From the NCBI RefSeq assembly GCF_001684975.1, contig NZ_MAYH01000023.1, positions 62,001 to 126,000 of the forward strand: a DNA stretch of 64,000 bases. Reading direction: 5' to 3'. The notes under the pieces were generated by a model that did not search any database, had not been told where the DNA came from, and saw only the letters and a list, made by a program, of their open reading frames with translations. A program made the translations under genes and the position numbers. The stretch comes from Chryseobacterium artocarpi. Its GTDB lineage: Bacteria > Bacteroidota > Bacteroidia > Flavobacteriales > Weeksellaceae. Shown here one piece after another: positions 61,273-64,000 of this stretch; within the stretch, counting starts at the first letter, position 1; every line of letters starts with the position of its first letter.

Positions 61273-61788
61273 TTAGTTCACCACTTTAATTCCGCTTGCA
61301 AGGAATCTGATCTCTTCTTTCGGCTGTGTAATAGCATCAATTTCAGATTGAGGTTTCTTAGCATCTTCTGCATAATGTTTTTGCTCATCCACAGAAATTA
61401 CTTTTCTTTCTGCATTTCCTTCCAATACTACATTTTTACCTTTTAAAGCAGTTGGAACGAAGAAAGCATAATCCTTCATCTTTACGAAAAACTGCGAATT
61501 ATCTTCAGTTTGGATTGTTAACCAGCAACCTTTTTTCTCACAAACATCAGTTACTTTCCCTTTGATTGCTACATTTTCCAGCTTTTTATTTTCTTTTTTA
61601 AGCTTCTTTCCTAATTTTTCTACAGAAATTGCTTTAGATTCAGTATTGGAAGCAACTCCTGCTCCGTAAGCATCCCCTACAAGGGCATTTCCTACCGGTG
61701 GACCTACTTTTTTTTGAGATGTTTCCTGTGCAAAAGCAAGAGTAGAAGCACTTACAGCCGCCGCAAATAATATCGCTTTGAATTTCAT
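61273..61788 (-). CDS. DUF4920 domain secreted protein
   Basis: A 171-residue exported protein when started at 61788 (KFKAILFAAAVSASTLAFAQ signal peptide); the ATG at 61806 adds six residues. The DUF4920 domain (about 55-150) has VAIKGKVTDVCEKKGCWLTI, an OB-like fold with two Cys, and FVKMKDYAFFVPTALKGK. The function is unknown. A Lys-rich stretch (KLGKKLKKENKK) precedes the domain. Confidence 0.85.
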   Translation of the reverse strand: MKFKAILFAAAVSASTLAFAQETSQKKVGPPVGNALVGDAYGAGVASNTESKAISVEKLGKKLKKENKKLENVAIKGKVTDVCEKKGCWLTIQTEDNSQFFVKMKDYAFFVPTALKGKNVVLEGNAERKVISVDEQKHYAEDAKKPQSEIDAITQPKEEIRFLASGIKVVN

Positions 61789-61906
61789 TGTTAATATTTT
61801 TCCCAAAAATAGTAATTAAAATCGAATCATAAACTGATAAATATTGATAAAAAATAGGATGATCAGTAAAATTTTAATAAAATTCAAAATGAATGAGAGT
61901 TTTGTT

Positions 61907-61914
61907 TATATTTG
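61907..61914 (+). promoter_or_regulatory. Candidate -7 element
   Basis: TATATTTG, 16 nt before the start of the permease gene at 61931. The -33 is not obvious. Confidence 0.5.
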
Positions 61915-61930
61915 ACGCCTATACTTGACT

Positions 61931-63343
61931 ATGCAAAAAAAACTGAAACTATGGGATGCCATTATGCTTGTAATGGGGTCTATGATCGGAAGCGGAATCT
62001 TTATCGTAAGTGCCGATATGATGCGGAATATGGGCTCCGGCTTCTGGATGATTGTTGTATGGATCATAACAGGTGTAATGACGGTAGCCGCGGCAATAAG
62101 TTACGGTGAACTGTCTGCACTGTTCCCAAAAGCAGGCGGACAATATACTTATCTGAAAGAGATTTTTGGAAAAAGAATGGGCTTTTTGTATGGCTGGGGA
62201 TTATTTACAGTGATACAAACTGGAACAATTGCTGCTGTAGCAATGGCTTTTGGTAAATTTACGGCGTATCTTATTCCTTCTCTTAATGATGCTACACCTA
62301 TCATTCAAAGTGGTGAGTTTAAAATTACATGGATACAAATTTTAGCAATTGCAGTAATACTTGTACTTACCTATATCAATACACGAGGAGTACAAAGTGG
62401 TAAAATACTTCAGAATATATTTACAGGATCAAAAATCATAGCATTAATAGGGCTTATTGCATTAGGCTTTATATTGGTTGATTTTTCTCATTTAGCTGAA
62501 AATTTCAGCTGGGGAACAGATGCTTTTAGCAATCTTAAAAAAGATATCAGTGGAAATTTCTTAAAAGAAGGTTGGGAGCCTATTGGGGGAATGACTTTAT
62601 TGGGAGGTATCGCGGCGGCTATGGTTGGGTCTGTTTTTAGTTCTGTGGCATGGGAAAGTGTAACATTTGTGTCTGGGGAAATAGAAAACCCTAAGAAAAC
62701 TGTAGTAAAATCAATGATTTATGGTACTTCAGCTGTAATGATTCTTTATATCGCGGTAAATTTTGTCTACTTAAATGCATTGGATAGGGATTTGATTGCA
62801 TTTGCAGCTAATGACAGAGTAGCAGTAGCAGCATCACAAAATATTTTTGGAAGTGCAGGAACTATTATTATTGCCTTGTTGGTTATGATTTCTACTTTTG
62901 GATGTGATAATGGATTGATCTTAGCCGGTGCCAGGGTTTTCCAGACTATGGCAAAAGATGGAATGTTCTTTCAGTCGGCGGTGAAGAATAATAAAAATGA
63001 AGTGCCGGAAAATGCATTATGGATGCAGGGTGTCTGGGCTTCTCTATTATGTTTGAGCGGGCAGTACGGAAACTTACTGGATATGATTTCCTTTGTGATC
63101 GTTCTGTTTTATATGATTACGGTCTTTGGGGTGATTTATCTGAGAATAAAGCAGCCAGCATTGGAAAGACCTTACAAAACATGGTTATATCCGGTTACTC
63201 CAATCATTTATTTGATAATAGGAACCTGTTTTTGTATTCTTCTTTTAATATATAAACAACAATATACATGGCCAGGGTTTCTATTAGTTCTTCTTGGGCT
63301 TCCGGTGTATTATTTTATTAATCGGAAAAAGGCAAATAGCTAA
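61931..63343 (+). CDS. APC-family amino acid permease
   Basis: A 470-residue transporter with about 12 helices. The start at 61931 (ATG) is preferred to the TTG at 61925. KLWDAIMLVMGSMIGSGIFIVSADMMRNMGSG is, in parts, the APC helix 1 (GSMIGSGIF), and ITGVMTVAAAISYGELSALFPKAGGQYTYL helix 2 (YGELSALFPKAGGQY). It probably imports or exchanges amino acids; the substrate is not known. It is a single gene. Confidence 0.9.
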   Translation: MQKKLKLWDAIMLVMGSMIGSGIFIVSADMMRNMGSGFWMIVVWIITGVMTVAAAISYGELSALFPKAGGQYTYLKEIFGKRMGFLYGWGLFTVIQTGTIAAVAMAFGKFTAYLIPSLNDATPIIQSGEFKITWIQILAIAVILVLTYINTRGVQSGKILQNIFTGSKIIALIGLIALGFILVDFSHLAENFSWGTDAFSNLKKDISGNFLKEGWEPIGGMTLLGGIAAAMVGSVFSSVAWESVTFVSGEIENPKKTVVKSMIYGTSAVMILYIAVNFVYLNALDRDLIAFAANDRVAVAASQNIFGSAGTIIIALLVMISTFGCDNGLILAGARVFQTMAKDGMFFQSAVKNNKNEVPENALWMQGVWASLLCLSGQYGNLLDMISFVIVLFYMITVFGVIYLRIKQPALERPYKTWLYPVTPIIYLIIGTCFCILLLIYKQQYTWPGFLLVLLGLPVYYFINRKKANS

Positions 63344-63512
63344 GTAAAATAATGAATATAATATAGATAATAGATTCAGGGCTTTCAATTCAGTTTGAAG
63401 GTCCTTCTTTTTGAATAATATTTTAATTTATTATGGCAATTATTTAGTGAAAATGTGTATTTTGGTATTTCGTTTTTAAGGAAACGGAACCATGAAGTAA
63501 AAACAATAAGTT

Positions 63513-63953
63513 ATGGATACACCAAATTACAGAATGCCCTTCGTACCGTCTACACTAATGACAGAAGGAGGCAGTATCGATACCTGCGATATGGGAGAAA
63601 GTATAGCCCATAATATTATGCTGCTGATCACTACTAAAAAAGGAGAGAACAGATACGATGAAAACTATGGAAATGATGTTTGGAACCTGGAGTTTGATAA
63701 CGGAGTGACAAGCGCCATTTGGGAAAGCGTTTTTATCAAAAGCCTTAGAAGGCAGATCCAGGAATATGAACCGAGGATTGTACAGCCGCAGATAGATGCC
63801 AATATACAATTTGTAGAACACAGCTACGATACTAAAGAACACACCGAAATCAAAAAGAAAGTAAGAATTGCCATCAATGCCAAGATGGAGGAAACAGGAG
63901 AACGTTTCAGTTTTTCAACGGAACTTTTCCTAAGCCCGATGTCTATTGATTAA
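63513..63953 (+). CDS. tssE: GPW/gp25-family baseplate protein (TssE-like)
   Basis: A 146-residue phage-baseplate-like protein. The GPW_gp25 fold is seen: DMGESIAHNIMLLITTKKGENRYDENYGNDVWNLEF, in parts IAHNIMLLITTKKGE, then ESVFIKSLRRQIQEYEPRI. In Bacteroidetes it is a marker of the type VI secretion system subtype iii, where it builds the baseplate at the inner membrane. It runs 24 nt before the next gene. Confidence 0.85.
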   Translation: MDTPNYRMPFVPSTLMTEGGSIDTCDMGESIAHNIMLLITTKKGENRYDENYGNDVWNLEFDNGVTSAIWESVFIKSLRRQIQEYEPRIVQPQIDANIQFVEHSYDTKEHTEIKKKVRIAINAKMEETGERFSFSTELFLSPMSID

Positions 63954-63977
63954 CATTTCTAACAGCGAAAAAAAATT

Positions 63978-64000
63978 ATGAATTTAGATCAGAATATTTA
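63978..64000 (+). CDS. Start of next gene, possibly tssF (cut by window end)
   Basis: ATG at 63978 and the codons for N-L-D-Q-N-I, open to the window end. The location after tssE makes TssF likely, but seven residues cannot prove it. Confidence 0.4.

Overview
The window reads as a low-GC Flavobacteriales chromosome, most like Chryseobacterium and relatives (Weeksellaceae). The evidence: five secreted proteins with C-terminal type IX secretion (T9SS type A) sorting domains; promoters of the Bacteroidetes type (TTG about 20 nt upstream of TAnnTTTG) with no consistent Shine-Dalgarno sequences; an F0 subunit a with a secreted-type N-terminal extension; an ATP synthase operon that stops after the gamma gene; and a GPW/gp25 gene of the Bacteroidetes type VI system at the right edge. 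The identification is by inspection only. I saw no rRNA, tRNA, CRISPR array, prophage or intact insertion sequence.

Layout. 1-2.1 kb: end of sucA and complete sucB (2-oxoglutarate dehydrogenase). 2.1-7.9 kb: ApaG-domain protein, a T9SS protein, a DEDDh exonuclease, an acyltransferase/glycosyltransferase pair, a thioredoxin-like protein and an aldehyde dehydrogenase. 8.2-13.4 kb: tripartite efflux operon (TolC, HlyD, MFS) divergent from an AraC regulator. 13.6-14.9 kb: rpsF-rpsR-rplI. 15-21.4 kb: ClC transporter, a T9SS protein, a decayed second copy of the ClC gene start, a solitary acyl-transferring E2, and a SAM hydroxide adenosyltransferase. 21.5-27.2 kb: PhoH followed by six tandem outer-membrane beta-barrel genes. 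27.2-34.4 kb: ffh and atpB-E-F-H-A-G. 34.6-42.3 kb: CNNM/CBS protein, ClpS, uridine kinase, FtsB-like protein, methylmalonyl-CoA mutase small subunit, a methyltransferase, a lipoprotein and an M20 peptidase. 42.6-45.8 kb: three T9SS proteins in a row. 45.9-57.9 kb: SDR, etfBA, bifunctional nuclease, nucleoside permease, thiolase, MFS, mevalonate kinase, a UbiA-type prenyltransferase and proline dehydrogenase. 58-64 kb: XRE regulator, a nearly 1-kb gene-free region, M14 peptidase, DUF4920 protein, amino acid permease, and entry into a probable type VI secretion locus.

Most genes are core metabolism and envelope functions. The least ordinary material lies between genes. The 58.86-59.80 kb gap carries about ten copies of a TTACA-N2-TGTAA-like palindrome plus a perfect DnaA box, between the XRE regulator and the M14 peptidase. 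Just downstream of the XRE gene, on the opposite strand, is an orphan promoter-to-terminator unit with a 47-codon ORF. At least six families of inverted-repeat elements sit in gaps, including two related elements of about 170-176 bp (8.0 and 36.4 kb). A duplicated terminator-promoter cassette drives two of the barrel genes, a strong hairpin follows atpE, and an 18-nt perfect palindrome precedes etfBA. I cannot name a new system with confidence; the 58-60 kb region is the best candidate.
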